A program made the position numbers and the translations under genes. Positions 1 to 8,628 of a DNA stretch of 64,000 nt are shown piece after piece. The notes beneath the pieces were generated by a model, which had not been told where the DNA came from, searched no databases, and saw only the letters and a list, made by a program, of their open reading frames with translations. Numbering within the stretch: the first letter of the stretch is position 1; every line of letters begins with the position of its first letter. The stretch is taken from the NCBI RefSeq assembly GCF_037055355.1, contig NZ_CP146350.1, positions 3,495,001-3,559,000 on the forward strand. Direction: 5' to 3'. The DNA comes from Streptomyces sp. DG1A-41 (GTDB taxonomy: Bacteria > Actinomycetota > Actinomycetes > Streptomycetales > Streptomycetaceae).

Positions 1-1
1 T

Positions 2-2254
2 GCCACGCTGCTGCTGACGGCGCTGGGGCCGGGGCCCCGGCTGTGGGAGCGCGGCCCGGGCCACCCGGAGGCCCTCGCGGTGCGCCTCGGCACCGCCGAC
101 CGGGCGGCGCCGGACGGCTCGGGCCTGCTGCCCGCGGTGCCGGTGACCTCCGGGCTGCGCGAGGTCGGCGCACTGGGACTGGCCGGGCCGCGGGCGCGGC
201 TCGCCGGGCTGGCCCGTGCCGTGCTGGCGCAGCTCACCGCGCTGCACTCCCCCGACACCCTGGAAATAGTCCTGATCGCGGCGGACCGCTCCCGCCCGCT
301 GGAGGAGCGCACCGCCGAGTGGGGCTGGCTGGGCTGGCTGCCGCATGTCCGCCCGGGGCACGGGCAGGACTGCCGCCTGCTGCTCGCCTACGACCGGGAA
401 CAGGCCGCCGCCCGCACGGACGAGTTGCTCCGTCGCCTGGAGGACCAGCTGGCGGACGCGGGAGGAAACACCGCAGGGGCCGCCGGGCTGCTGGACAACG
501 TGCGGTTCTCCAGAGCCCAGGTGACCGACGGCCCGAGCGGCAGCGCGCCACGCCCCGACGCCGACAACCCCGTGCCCGGCACCGCCGCTCCCGTGACCCG
601 CCGCCCCTCCTGGGCCCGGGACGACACCCCCGCCCCCGCCCCGGCCACCGGCTTCCCCGGCCCCTACACCGTCCTCGTCGTGGACGGCGACCCCGGCGGG
701 GCCGATCTGCGCGAGGCCGTGGCACGGCTGGCGCTGGAAGGCCCCCGGGCCGGGATCCACGTCGTCTGCCTGGCCGAGACCGCGGCCGCCTCCCCCGCCT
801 CGCCCGTTACGGAGACCTACGAGGCGGCCTGCTCGGTGGCGCCCACGTTCCGGCAGTGCGGTGCGGTCGCGCTGCTCAGCGGGGACGTGGCGACGGCCCT
901 GCGGCTGATGCGCGTGGCCCGGGTCGACGGCGCCTCGGGACCGGTCGGGCCCGTGGGCCACGGCACCATCGCCACCGTCGACGCCGTCTCCGCCGCGTGG
1001 GCCGAGCGGTTCGCGCGGGCGCTGGCGCCGCTGCGTACGGACGGCGCGACGAGCGAGCGGCAGCCGCGCGTCTCCGCGCCCCTGCCCCAGGCTGCCCGGT
1101 TGCTGGACGAGCTGGGCCTGGCCCGGGCCACCCCGGCGTCGCTGATGGCGCGCTGGGCGGACGCGGCCGACGACACCGAGGCGCTGGGCGGGCGGGTGCG
1201 CGCGGTGCTGGGCGCCGGGCCGCGCGGCCCGGTCTGCGCGGACCTCGCGGCCCAGGGACCGCATCTGCTGATCGAGGGCCCGCCGGGCAGCGGACGTACG
1301 GAGCTGCTGCGGGCGGTCGCCGCGTCCCTGGCCGCCGCCGAGCGGCCGGACCGGCTGGGCATCGTGCTGGTCGACGGCCGGGGCGGCCCCGGCGCGGGCG
1401 GCGGGACCGGCGAGGGACTGCGCGTGTGTACGGACGTCCCGCATGTCACCACGTACCTCACGGCCCACGACCCCGTCCGGATGCGCGAGTTCGCGCAGTC
1501 CCTGAGCGCCGAACTGAAGCGGCGCGCCGAGCTGCTGGGGCGGTCCGACTTCACCGAGTGGCACACCGGGCGCGAGCTGTCGGGCCGTATGGTCGCCCAG
1601 CGCACGGCGACGGTTCGGGGCGGCGCCCGGGCCGAGGCCGGTGCCGGGACCGCCGCCGGTGCCGGGGATCTCGACTCCCCGCCCAGTTCGACGATGCGGC
1701 TGCGGCCCGGAGCGGGCCGGCGGCGGACGGAGGCGGCGCCGCCGCTGCCCCGGCTCGTCGTGGTCGTGGACGACCTGGACGCGTTGGTCTCCCCCGCCCT
1801 CGGCTCGACCGGACGGCCCGCGGCCGGGTCGGTGATGCGCGCGCTGGAGGCCGTGGCCCGGGAGGGCGAGCGGCTGGGGGTCCACCTGGTGGCGGCCACC
1901 GGTCCGTGCGCCCGTACGGCGGAGACGGAACCGGCGCGCCGGGCCACTCTCCGCGTCACCCTCGACGCCCCGGCACCGGGCCCCGACGAGCCCGCTCCGG
2001 GCCGTGGCCGCCTCGTCTGTGCGGACGGGCGGATCACGCCGTTCCAGGGCGGTCGGGTCACCGGCCGCATCCCCCGGACGGCGACGCTGCGCCCCACGGT
2101 CGTGCCCCTGGAATGGCACCGCATGGGTGACCCTCCGGCCCGCCGTCCGGTGCGGGAACTCGGAAACGGCCCGACCGACCTGGCACTGTTGGCCAGCGCG
2201 CTGGAAAGGGCGGCGCGGGAGGTCGCGGCGGCGCGGGTGCCGTCACTTCTGTAG
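2..2254 (+). CDS. FtsK/SpoIIIE (EssC-like) ATPase, 3' part
   Basis: The reading frame is open from base 2, so the gene begins before the window; an internal ATG at 80 is not taken as the start. Counting from that ATG, a P-loop (GPPGSGRTE) lies near residues 399-407 and a Walker B strand ending VVVVDDLDAL near 560, with a more degenerate repeat of the fold before them (VLVVDGD near 198). This is the pattern of the multi-ATPase FtsK/SpoIIIE and EssC/EccC proteins that drive DNA or type VII substrate movement at the membrane. In Streptomyces such proteins often carry an N-terminal FHA domain, which would lie outside the window. No ESX partner genes are visible, so its substrate is unknown. It has no operon partner downstream: 189 bp follow before the next gene. 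Confidence 0.8.
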   Translation, partial: ATLLLTALGPGPRLWERGPGHPEALAVRLGTADRAAPDGSGLLPAVPVTSGLREVGALGLAGPRARLAGLARAVLAQLTALHSPDTLEIVLIAADRSRPLEERTAEWGWLGWLPHVRPGHGQDCRLLLAYDREQAAARTDELLRRLEDQLADAGGNTAGAAGLLDNVRFSRAQVTDGPSGSAPRPDADNPVPGTAAPVTRRPSWARDDTPAPAPATGFPGPYTVLVVDGDPGGADLREAVARLALEGPRAGIHVVCLAETAAASPASPVTETYEAACSVAPTFRQCGAVALLSGDVATALRLMRVARVDGASGPVGPVGHGTIATVDAVSAAWAERFARALAPLRTDGATSERQPRVSAPLPQAARLLDELGLARATPASLMARWADAADDTEALGGRVRAVLGAGPRGPVCADLAAQGPHLLIEGPPGSGRTELLRAVAASLAAAERPDRLGIVLVDGRGGPGAGGGTGEGLRVCTDVPHVTTYLTAHDPVRMREFAQSLSAELKRRAELLGRSDFTEWHTGRELSGRMVAQRTATVRGGARAEAGAGTAAGAGDLDSPPSSTMRLRPGAGRRRTEAAPPLPRLVVVVDDLDALVSPALGSTGRPAAGSVMRALEAVAREGERLGVHLVAATGPCARTAETEPARRATLRVTLDAPAPGPDEPAPGRGRLVCADGRITPFQGGRVTGRIPRTATLRPTVVPLEWHRMGDPPARRPVRELGNGPTDLALLASALERAAREVAAARVPSLL

Positions 2255-2443
2255 CACTCGTCCATGGCACTGGCTGGATGCCGACCCCGTCCGTTGATCA
2301 GGGACGAGTCCCTGGTCACGAGGGGGTCACGATCCCTCGCTTGACAGCCGACGCCATCTTGCCGCCCCCGCACACCCGGGCGTAGACCAGATCGCACGGG
2401 AGCGCGCTCGACGTTCGACGATGGAACGAAGAACGGGGCAGTC

Positions 2444-3853
2444 ATGCGCATGACGAGCACCATCCGGACACGCTGGTCGCCGCAACGGGACAAGGCGACC
2501 CCCCAGCACCGCAGAGCCGCCAAGGCCGCGGCCGCCGTCGCCGCGGGAGCGCTCGCGCTCTCGCTCACCGCCTGCGGAGGCGACGGCGACGGAAACAGTG
2601 GAACCGAGGGAAACACCGAGGAGACCGCCAACAACGTCACTCTTCCGAAGCTGGACGGGACGAGCCTGGAGATCGCCGCCGTGTGGAGCGGCGCCGAGCA
2701 GGCCAACTTCAAGAAGGTCCTGGCGGAGTTCGAGAAGCGCACGGGCGCCAAGGTCACGTTCGTGCCCGCCCAGGACCCGATCATCAACTTCATCGGCTCG
2801 AAGGTGGCCGGTGGACAGCCGCCGGACATCGCGATGCTGCCGCAGCCGGGCGCCATCAAGCAGGCCGTCGACCGGGGCTGGGCCAAGCCTCTCGGCGCCG
2901 AGGCCCTGAAGGAGCTCGGCGAGAACTACTCGCAGGGCTGGCAGGACATCGGCAAGGTGGGCGGCAAGCAGTACGGCGTCTACTACAAGGCCGCCAACAA
3001 GTCCCTGATCTGGTACAACAACCAGGTCTTCGAGAACGCCGGGGCGAGTGAGCCCGAGACCTGGCCGGATCTGCTGAAGACGGCACAGACGGTCTACGAC
3101 TCCGGCGTCACCCCGTTCTCCGTCGGCGGCGCCGAGGGCTGGACGCTGACCGACTGGTTCGAGAACGTCTACCTCTCCCAGGCCGGGCCGGAGAAGTACG
3201 ACCAGCTGGCCAAGCACGAGATCAAGTGGACGGACCCGTCCGTGAAGGACGCGCTGACCACGCTCGCGCAGGTCTGGGGCAAGGCGAACTACGTCGCGGG
3301 CGGGGCGAACGGGGCGTTGCAGACCGACTTCCCGGCCTCCGTCACGCAGGTCTTCACCGGCGGGGACCAGCCCAAGGCGGCCATGGTCGCGGCGGGCGAC
3401 TTCGCGCAGGTCAACATCCCGACGACCATGAAGATCGGCACGGACGCGAAGGTGTTCCCGTTCCCCGCGGTGGGTGACACGGGGCCCGTGGTCTCGGGCG
3501 GCGACGCGGCCGTGATCCTTCAGGACTCGAAGGGAGCGCAGGCCCTGGCCACGTGGCTCGCCTCGCCCGACGCGGCCCAGATCCAGGCCAAGCTGGGCGG
3601 CTACCTCTCGCCGAACAAGAACGTGCCGAACTCCGCGTACCCGAACGCGGTGCAGCAGAGGATCGCCAAGGCGCTCATCGACGCCGGTGACGACTTCCGC
3701 TTCGACATGTCCGACCAGGCCCCGCAGGCCTTCGGCGGCACGCCCGGCAAGGGCGAGTGGAAGATCCTCCAGGACTTCCTGAAGAACCCGAAGGACGTCG
3801 CGGGTACGCAACAGAAGCTGGAGACCGAAGCGGCCGCGGCCTACGGAGGCTGA
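2444..3853 (+). CDS. Sugar ABC transporter substrate-binding lipoprotein
   Basis: 469 residues. A basic N-terminus, an Ala-rich hydrophobic stretch (about 27-43) and the lipobox LTAC, with lipidated Cys44, mark a secreted lipoprotein held on the outer face of the membrane. A short Gly/Asn/Thr-rich linker follows. The mature part reads as an extracellular solute-binding protein family 1 (maltose/oligosaccharide type). It is the first gene of a three-gene unit with two permeases, 4 bp before the first. It should capture a sugar or oligosaccharide and hand it to the permeases. The exact sugar cannot be read from the sequence. An ATG two codons downstream (2450) is an alternative start. Confidence 0.93.
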   Translation: MRMTSTIRTRWSPQRDKATPQHRRAAKAAAAVAAGALALSLTACGGDGDGNSGTEGNTEETANNVTLPKLDGTSLEIAAVWSGAEQANFKKVLAEFEKRTGAKVTFVPAQDPIINFIGSKVAGGQPPDIAMLPQPGAIKQAVDRGWAKPLGAEALKELGENYSQGWQDIGKVGGKQYGVYYKAANKSLIWYNNQVFENAGASEPETWPDLLKTAQTVYDSGVTPFSVGGAEGWTLTDWFENVYLSQAGPEKYDQLAKHEIKWTDPSVKDALTTLAQVWGKANYVAGGANGALQTDFPASVTQVFTGGDQPKAAMVAAGDFAQVNIPTTMKIGTDAKVFPFPAVGDTGPVVSGGDAAVILQDSKGAQALATWLASPDAAQIQAKLGGYLSPNKNVPNSAYPNAVQQRIAKALIDAGDDFRFDMSDQAPQAFGGTPGKGEWKILQDFLKNPKDVAGTQQKLETEAAAAYGG

Positions 3854-3857
3854 CGGC

Positions 3858-5204
3858 ATGACGTCGGCCGCGGCGGCAGGGGGCGTCAAGCCCCCTGCCG
3901 CTCCCAAGTCGCGCAAGAGTGTGACCGGCACCCGCAGGATCGTCGCGGCGCTGTTCCTGCTGCCCGCGCTCGTTCTGCTCGGCGCGCTCGTGGTGTACCC
4001 GATCGGGTACTCGGTGGTCCGCAGCTTCTACGACCAGTCCGGCGACGGCTTCGCCGGGATCGACAACTACAAGGCCCTCTTCACCGACGAGGGCATCCGC
4101 ACCGCGCTGAAGAACAACGTCATCTGGGTGGTGTTCGCGCCGACGGTCGCGACGGTGCTCGGCCTGATCTTCGCGGTGCTGACCGAACGGGTGCGCTGGG
4201 GCACGGCCTTCAAGCTGGTCGTCTTCATGCCGATGGCGATCTCGATGCTGGCGGCGGGCATCATCTTCCGCCTGGTCTACGACCAGGACCCGGACAAGGG
4301 CGTCGCGAACGCGGTGTGGGTGGGCGTGCACGACACGTTCGCCCAGGCGTCGGCGTTCCCGAAGGCCCACCCGGGGAGGGAGTCGCCGCTGGAGCCGGCG
4401 GGCGGGGGCGCCTTCATCACCAAGTCGCCCGTCCGCACGGGCGAGACCGTCTTACTGCCCCTGGTGGGTGTCGCGCCGGACCTGATGCCGGACGACGCGA
4501 AGCCCGCCGTGGCGGCGAAGCCCGAGCCGGACAAGATCACTGGTACGACCTGGCAGGACTTCACGCGGGGCGAGGGCGTGGGGACGCTCAACCGGGTCGA
4601 CCCGTCCGAACTGGGCTATGCCGGAATGAGGATCGAGGCCGTGAAGGACGGCAGGGTAGTGGCGTCGGCGACGGCCGCCGACGACGGCACCTTCACGCTG
4701 CCGGCCTCGGCCGACGGGGCCCAACTCCGGCTCCCCGACAGCAACTTCAAGGAGCCGTACCGGGGTCTGGACTGGCTCGGACCGTCCCTGGTCACCCCGG
4801 CCATCATCGGCGCGTACATCTGGATGTGGGCGGGCTTCGCGATGGTGCTGATCGCGGCCGGGCTCGCGGGCGTGCCGCGCGAACTCCTGGAGGCGGCCAG
4901 GGTCGACGGCGCGACCGAGTGGCAGGTGTTCAGACGGGTCACGGTGCCGCTGCTGGCGCCGGTCCTCGCGGTCGTCACCGTCACCCTGATGATCAACGTG
5001 CTGAAGATCTTCGACCTGGTCTTCATCATCGCCCCCGGCTCCGCCCAGGACGACGCGAACGTCCTCGCCCTGGAGCTGTACCGCAAGGGCTTCTCCGAGG
5101 ACCAGCCGGGCATCGCCAGCGCCATCTCGATGTTCCTGCTGCTCCTCGTGATCCCGGTGATGTGGTTCAACGTACGGCGGCTGAGGCGGGAGGTGCGGCG
5201 ATGA
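3858..5204 (+). CDS. Sugar ABC transporter permease (MalF-type) with large outside loop
   Basis: 448 residues; GGAGG lies 8 bases before the ATG. Membrane segments are seen near 28-50, 86-108, 118-142, 311-335 and two more towards the C-terminus. The cytoplasmic EAA loop (ELLEAARVDGATEW, about 342-355) docks the ATPase. Between the third and fourth segments lies an unusual insert of about 165 residues. By topology it faces outside; it holds a stretch (about 256-283) that reads like a carboxypeptidase-regulatory-type beta-sandwich. Family members without such an insert are usually about 300 residues. Leu199 in the insert is encoded by TTA (4452-4454), the rare codon read by the bldA tRNA in Streptomyces. 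The stop overlaps the next start (ATGA). Confidence 0.92.
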   Translation: MTSAAAAGGVKPPAAPKSRKSVTGTRRIVAALFLLPALVLLGALVVYPIGYSVVRSFYDQSGDGFAGIDNYKALFTDEGIRTALKNNVIWVVFAPTVATVLGLIFAVLTERVRWGTAFKLVVFMPMAISMLAAGIIFRLVYDQDPDKGVANAVWVGVHDTFAQASAFPKAHPGRESPLEPAGGGAFITKSPVRTGETVLLPLVGVAPDLMPDDAKPAVAAKPEPDKITGTTWQDFTRGEGVGTLNRVDPSELGYAGMRIEAVKDGRVVASATAADDGTFTLPASADGAQLRLPDSNFKEPYRGLDWLGPSLVTPAIIGAYIWMWAGFAMVLIAAGLAGVPRELLEAARVDGATEWQVFRRVTVPLLAPVLAVVTVTLMINVLKIFDLVFIIAPGSAQDDANVLALELYRKGFSEDQPGIASAISMFLLLLVIPVMWFNVRRLRREVRR

Positions 5205-6061
5205 AGGCGAAGCAGTCGCTGGGGTCCCGGCTGGCCGAGAGGGTCAGCGGTGGGCTGGTGCGGGTGTTCCTCATCGTCGTCGGCCTGTTCTGGCTGGTGC
5301 CGACGATCGGTCTGCTGCTGGCCAGTCTCCGCTCGCCGGAGGACATCGCGGCGAGCGGCTGGTGGAAGGTGTTCACCGAGCCGTCGCAGATCACCTTCGA
5401 CAGCTACTCCAAGCTGCTGGAGAACGAGGACATCACCAGCAGCCTGCTCAACACGGTGTGGATCACCGTGCCGGCGACGCTGCTTGTCGTGATCGTCGGC
5501 TCGCTGGCGGGCTACGCCTTCGCCTGGATGGAGTTCCCGGGTCGCGACTGGTGGTTCCTGGGCGTGGTCGGCCTGTTGGTCGTGCCCGTGCAGGTCGCGC
5601 TGATCCCGATCGCCGAACTCTTCGGCGAGATCGGCATCTTCGGCTCGGTGATCGGCGTGGTGCTCTTCCACGTCGGCTTCGGCCTGCCGTTCGCCGTGTT
5701 CCTGCTGCGGAACTTCTTCGCGGAGATCCCGAGAGAGCTGCTGGAGGCGGCACGGCTGGACGGGGCGGGTGAACTGCGCCTGTTCTTCCGTGTCGTGATG
5801 CCGCTCGGCGCACCGGCGATCGCCTCGCTCGGCATCTTCCAGTTCCTGTGGGTGTGGAACGACATGCTGGTCGCGCTGATCTTCTCGGACTCCGGGAGCC
5901 AGCCGATCACGGTCGCACTCCAGACGCAGGTACGGCAGTTCGGCAACAACATCGACGTGCTGGCACCCGGCGCGTTCATCTCGATGGTGGTCCCGCTGGC
6001 CGTCTTCTTCGCGTTCCAGCGGCAGTTCGTGTCCGGCGTGATGGCGGGAGCCGTCAAGTAG
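5201..6061 (+). CDS. Sugar ABC transporter permease (MalG-type)
   Basis: 286 residues. The ATG at 5201 overlaps the stop of the first permease as ATGA, so the two are probably translationally coupled. Six hydrophobic segments and the EAA loop ELLEAARLDGAGEL (about 184-197) fit binding-protein-dependent transport permease 2. No nucleotide-binding gene follows. In Streptomyces many carbohydrate importers of this class share one ATPase (MsiK) encoded elsewhere, so this trio may do the same (inference). A perfect hairpin terminator starts 22 bp after the stop. Confidence 0.93.
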   Translation: MKAKQSLGSRLAERVSGGLVRVFLIVVGLFWLVPTIGLLLASLRSPEDIAASGWWKVFTEPSQITFDSYSKLLENEDITSSLLNTVWITVPATLLVVIVGSLAGYAFAWMEFPGRDWWFLGVVGLLVVPVQVALIPIAELFGEIGIFGSVIGVVLFHVGFGLPFAVFLLRNFFAEIPRELLEAARLDGAGELRLFFRVVMPLGAPAIASLGIFQFLWVWNDMLVALIFSDSGSQPITVALQTQVRQFGNNIDVLAPGAFISMVVPLAVFFAFQRQFVSGVMAGAVK

Positions 6062-6083
6062 CGTCCAGCGCGAGGCAGTTGGA

Positions 6084-6109
6084 GGGGCGGACCGGTCGCG
6101 GTCCGCCCC
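6084..6109 (+). terminator. Hairpin terminator of the sugar transporter operon
   Basis: Perfect 11-bp stem GGGGCGGACCG / CGGTCCGCCCC with a 4-base loop (GTCG), 22 bp after the permease stop. There is only a weak TT tail, as is usual for Streptomyces terminators. Confidence 0.8.
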
Positions 6110-6191
6110 TTGCGCGTTCCCCCGGATGCCGTAGCCGCCGTAACCAACTCACCCCACCGGCCGTTCCCGGGCCGAACGCCCGCGCCGACCG

Positions 6192-8465
6192 ATGGATGGC
6201 CTTTTGCCCAGGTTCAGTGTCATTGTCCCCGCGTACCAGGTTCAGGCGTACCTGCACGAGTGCCTCGAATCGGTGCTCTCCCAGTCCTGTCCCGATCTGG
6301 AACTGATCGTCGTCGACGACTGCTCGCCGGACGCGTGCGGCGCGATCATCGACGAGTTCGCCGCCCGCGACGCGCGCGTCCACCCCGTCCACCTGCCCGA
6401 GAACGTCGGCCTGGGCCGCGCGAGAAACGCCGGCTTGGCGCACGCGAGCGGCGACTACCTGCTGTTCCTGGACAGCGACGACACCCTCACGCCCGACGCG
6501 CTGCGGTCGATCGCGGACCGGCTGAAGGAGACGGGCGATCCGGACGTCCTGGTCTTCGACTACGCGCGCACCTACTGGACGGGGGAGACGGTCCGCAACC
6601 AGGCGGCCCTCCAGCTCACCGAGCAGGGCCCGGCCCCGTTCCGCCTGGAGGACCGGCCGGGCCTGCTGCGGCTGCTGATGGTCGCCTGGAACAAGGCCTA
6701 CCGGCGGGAGTTCGTCGAGGAGCAGGGGTTCGTCTTCCCGCCCGGGTACTACGAGGACACGCCGTGGACGTACCCGGTGCTGATGACCGCTGAGTCGATC
6801 GCGACCCTCGACCGCGTCTGCGTGCACTACCGCCAGCGGCGGCAGGGCAGCATCCTGCGCACCACAAGCGAGCGGCACTTCGACGTCTTCGAGCAGTACG
6901 ACCGGGTGTTCGCGTATCTGGAGGAGCGCCCCGAACTGTCCCGGTGGCGGCCGGTGTTGTTCCGCCGCATGGTCCATCACCTGGCGATCGTGTACTCCCG
7001 GCGAGACCGGCTGCCCCCCGGCTCGCGCGCGGACTTCATGCGCCGGGCCCGCGCCCACTACCGCCGCTACCGCACCCGGGGCGCCCCCGTCCCGCTGCGC
7101 GCCCGGGTGCAGCACACCCTGATCCGCTTCGGCCTGCACCGCACGTACCGCACGCTCCAGCTCGTGTCGTCCCTGCACCGCGGCGTCGCGCGGACCACCG
7201 GGAAGCTGTTGCGCGGCCTGCGGTCCGCCTCCCTCAGGCTCCACTACCGCGTCCAGCGCTGTCTCCCGCTGCGCGCCGACCGGGCCGTCTTCACCGCCTA
7301 CGACGGCCGCGGCCACAGCTGCAACCCGGGCGCGCTGGAGTCCGCGTTCCGCGATCTCGCGCCGCACATCCGCACGGCGTGGATCGCCCGTCCCGAGCAC
7401 CACCACACCATCCCGCCGGGCTCGCGCCGCCTCGTCCCCGGCACGGCCGCCTACTGGACGGCGCTCGCCCGCTCCGCCTGGCTGGTCAGCAACACGGCAT
7501 TCGACCACCGCCTGGTCAAGCGCCGGGGCCAGACCCTGATCCAGACCGGGCAGGGCACCCCGCTGGGGCACATCGGCCTCGACCTCCAGGAGCGCCCGGC
7601 GGCGGCCCGGGGCAGGGACTTCGCCCGGCTGCTCGAGGGTGTCGACCAGTGGGACTACGTGCTGTCCGCCAATCGCCACACCACTCTCACCCACGAGCGC
7701 GTCCACCCCGGCCGCTACACCACGCTGGAGTACGGCTACCCCCGCAACGACGTGTTCCGCACGGCGACCGAAGCGGACGTGGCCCGGCTGCGCGCCTCGC
7801 TCGGCATCCCGGAGGGCACGGTGGCGATCCTCTACGCGCCGACCCACCGTGACTACCGCCGCTCCCAGCGCCACGCCCTCGACCTCCAGCGGATCGTGCG
7901 CCGCCTGGGCCCGCGCTTCATGGTGCTGGCCCGCGCCCACCACGCCTACGACGCCCCGATGACCAACACCTGCGGCCGGGTCGTCGACGTCAGCGGCCAT
8001 CCGAGCGTGGAGTCGCTGTGCCTGGCCTCGGACGCCCTGGTCACGGACTACTCGTCGCTGATGTTCGACTACGCCAACCTGGACCGGCCGATCGTGATCC
8101 ACGCCGACGACTGGGAGGCGTACGACGCGGCCCGCGGCACCTACTTCGACCTGCGCTCGTTCCCGCCGGGCGCGGTCGCGCGCGGCGAGGACGAACTGAT
8201 CGACATCTTCGCCACCGGCCACTGGCGCGGCTCCCGGTCGGCCCAGCTGCGCTCGGCGTTCCGGGAGCGGTTCTGCACGTACGACGACGGCCGGGCCGCC
8301 GAGCGGGTCGTACGCCGGGTCGTGCTCGGGGAGTCGGACCTGCCGCCGGTCGTGCCGCTCGAGAAGCGCCGGCCGGTGCCGTCGGCGGCGGCCTCGCTGG
8401 CGCGCGAGCCGCTCGCCACGGTGCCGCACCCGGCCGGTCCGGCCGTCGTCACCGACAGCCTCTGA
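6192..8465 (+). CDS. Fused GT2 glycosyltransferase / TagF-like glycerophosphotransferase (paralog 1)
   Basis: 757 residues with two domains. Residues about 7-240 are a GT2 (GT-A fold) enzyme with an intact nucleotide-sugar site: VVDD at 40-43, ENVGLGRARNAG near 70-81 and the DxD-type DSDD at 94-97. From about 365 to 720 it is a CDP-glycerol glycerophosphotransferase domain (Glyphos_transf), with APTHRDYR, ARAHH and TDYSSLMFDYANLDRPIVIH. The motif normally HGTPLK reads QGTPLG: Gln454 replaces the His and Gly replaces the Lys, so the phosphotransferase half may be altered. No good ribosome site precedes ATG 6192. TTG 6204 would start the protein at LPRFSV, matching the starts of paralogs 2 and 3. 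Confidence 0.88.
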   Translation: MDGLLPRFSVIVPAYQVQAYLHECLESVLSQSCPDLELIVVDDCSPDACGAIIDEFAARDARVHPVHLPENVGLGRARNAGLAHASGDYLLFLDSDDTLTPDALRSIADRLKETGDPDVLVFDYARTYWTGETVRNQAALQLTEQGPAPFRLEDRPGLLRLLMVAWNKAYRREFVEEQGFVFPPGYYEDTPWTYPVLMTAESIATLDRVCVHYRQRRQGSILRTTSERHFDVFEQYDRVFAYLEERPELSRWRPVLFRRMVHHLAIVYSRRDRLPPGSRADFMRRARAHYRRYRTRGAPVPLRARVQHTLIRFGLHRTYRTLQLVSSLHRGVARTTGKLLRGLRSASLRLHYRVQRCLPLRADRAVFTAYDGRGHSCNPGALESAFRDLAPHIRTAWIARPEHHHTIPPGSRRLVPGTAAYWTALARSAWLVSNTAFDHRLVKRRGQTLIQTGQGTPLGHIGLDLQERPAAARGRDFARLLEGVDQWDYVLSANRHTTLTHERVHPGRYTTLEYGYPRNDVFRTATEADVARLRASLGIPEGTVAILYAPTHRDYRRSQRHALDLQRIVRRLGPRFMVLARAHHAYDAPMTNTCGRVVDVSGHPSVESLCLASDALVTDYSSLMFDYANLDRPIVIHADDWEAYDAARGTYFDLRSFPPGAVARGEDELIDIFATGHWRGSRSAQLRSAFRERFCTYDDGRAAERVVRRVVLGESDLPPVVPLEKRRPVPSAAASLAREPLATVPHPAGPAVVTDSL

Positions 8466-8492
8466 ACCCGGTTCACACACGTGGGAGTTCGC

Positions 8493-8579
8493 ATGCCCTC
8501 CAGCCCGTCGCGGCCGACCCCGAGCCGGCCGCCCTCCTGGCGTCCGTCCGGCAGGCCGGGACGCCGTCGCGGCACCTGA
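8493..8579 (+). CDS. Possible 28-codon leader peptide, unproven
   Basis: A short frame of 28 codons rich in Pro, Ser and Arg (begins MPSSPSRPTPSRPPS) between paralogs 1 and 2. GGGAG lies 5 bases before its ATG, a better ribosome site than that of paralog 1. It resembles nothing I know and could be chance in GC-rich DNA. Confidence 0.15.
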   Translation: MPSSPSRPTPSRPPSWRPSGRPGRRRGT

Positions 8580-8628
8580 CGCGGCCCGGGCTTCCGTAGA
8601 CCCTCGCCCCCTCGACAGAAAGAGCAGA

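Noticed and set aside
2341..2346. TTGACA as a -35 box for the sugar transporter operon
   Set aside because: No acceptable -10 hexamer occurs 16-19 bases downstream; the nearest (TAGACC, 2383) is 36 bases away.
817..2886. A 689-codon minus-strand frame across the FtsK-like gene and transporter start
   Set aside because: Overlaps two recognised genes in antisense and has no recognisable domain.
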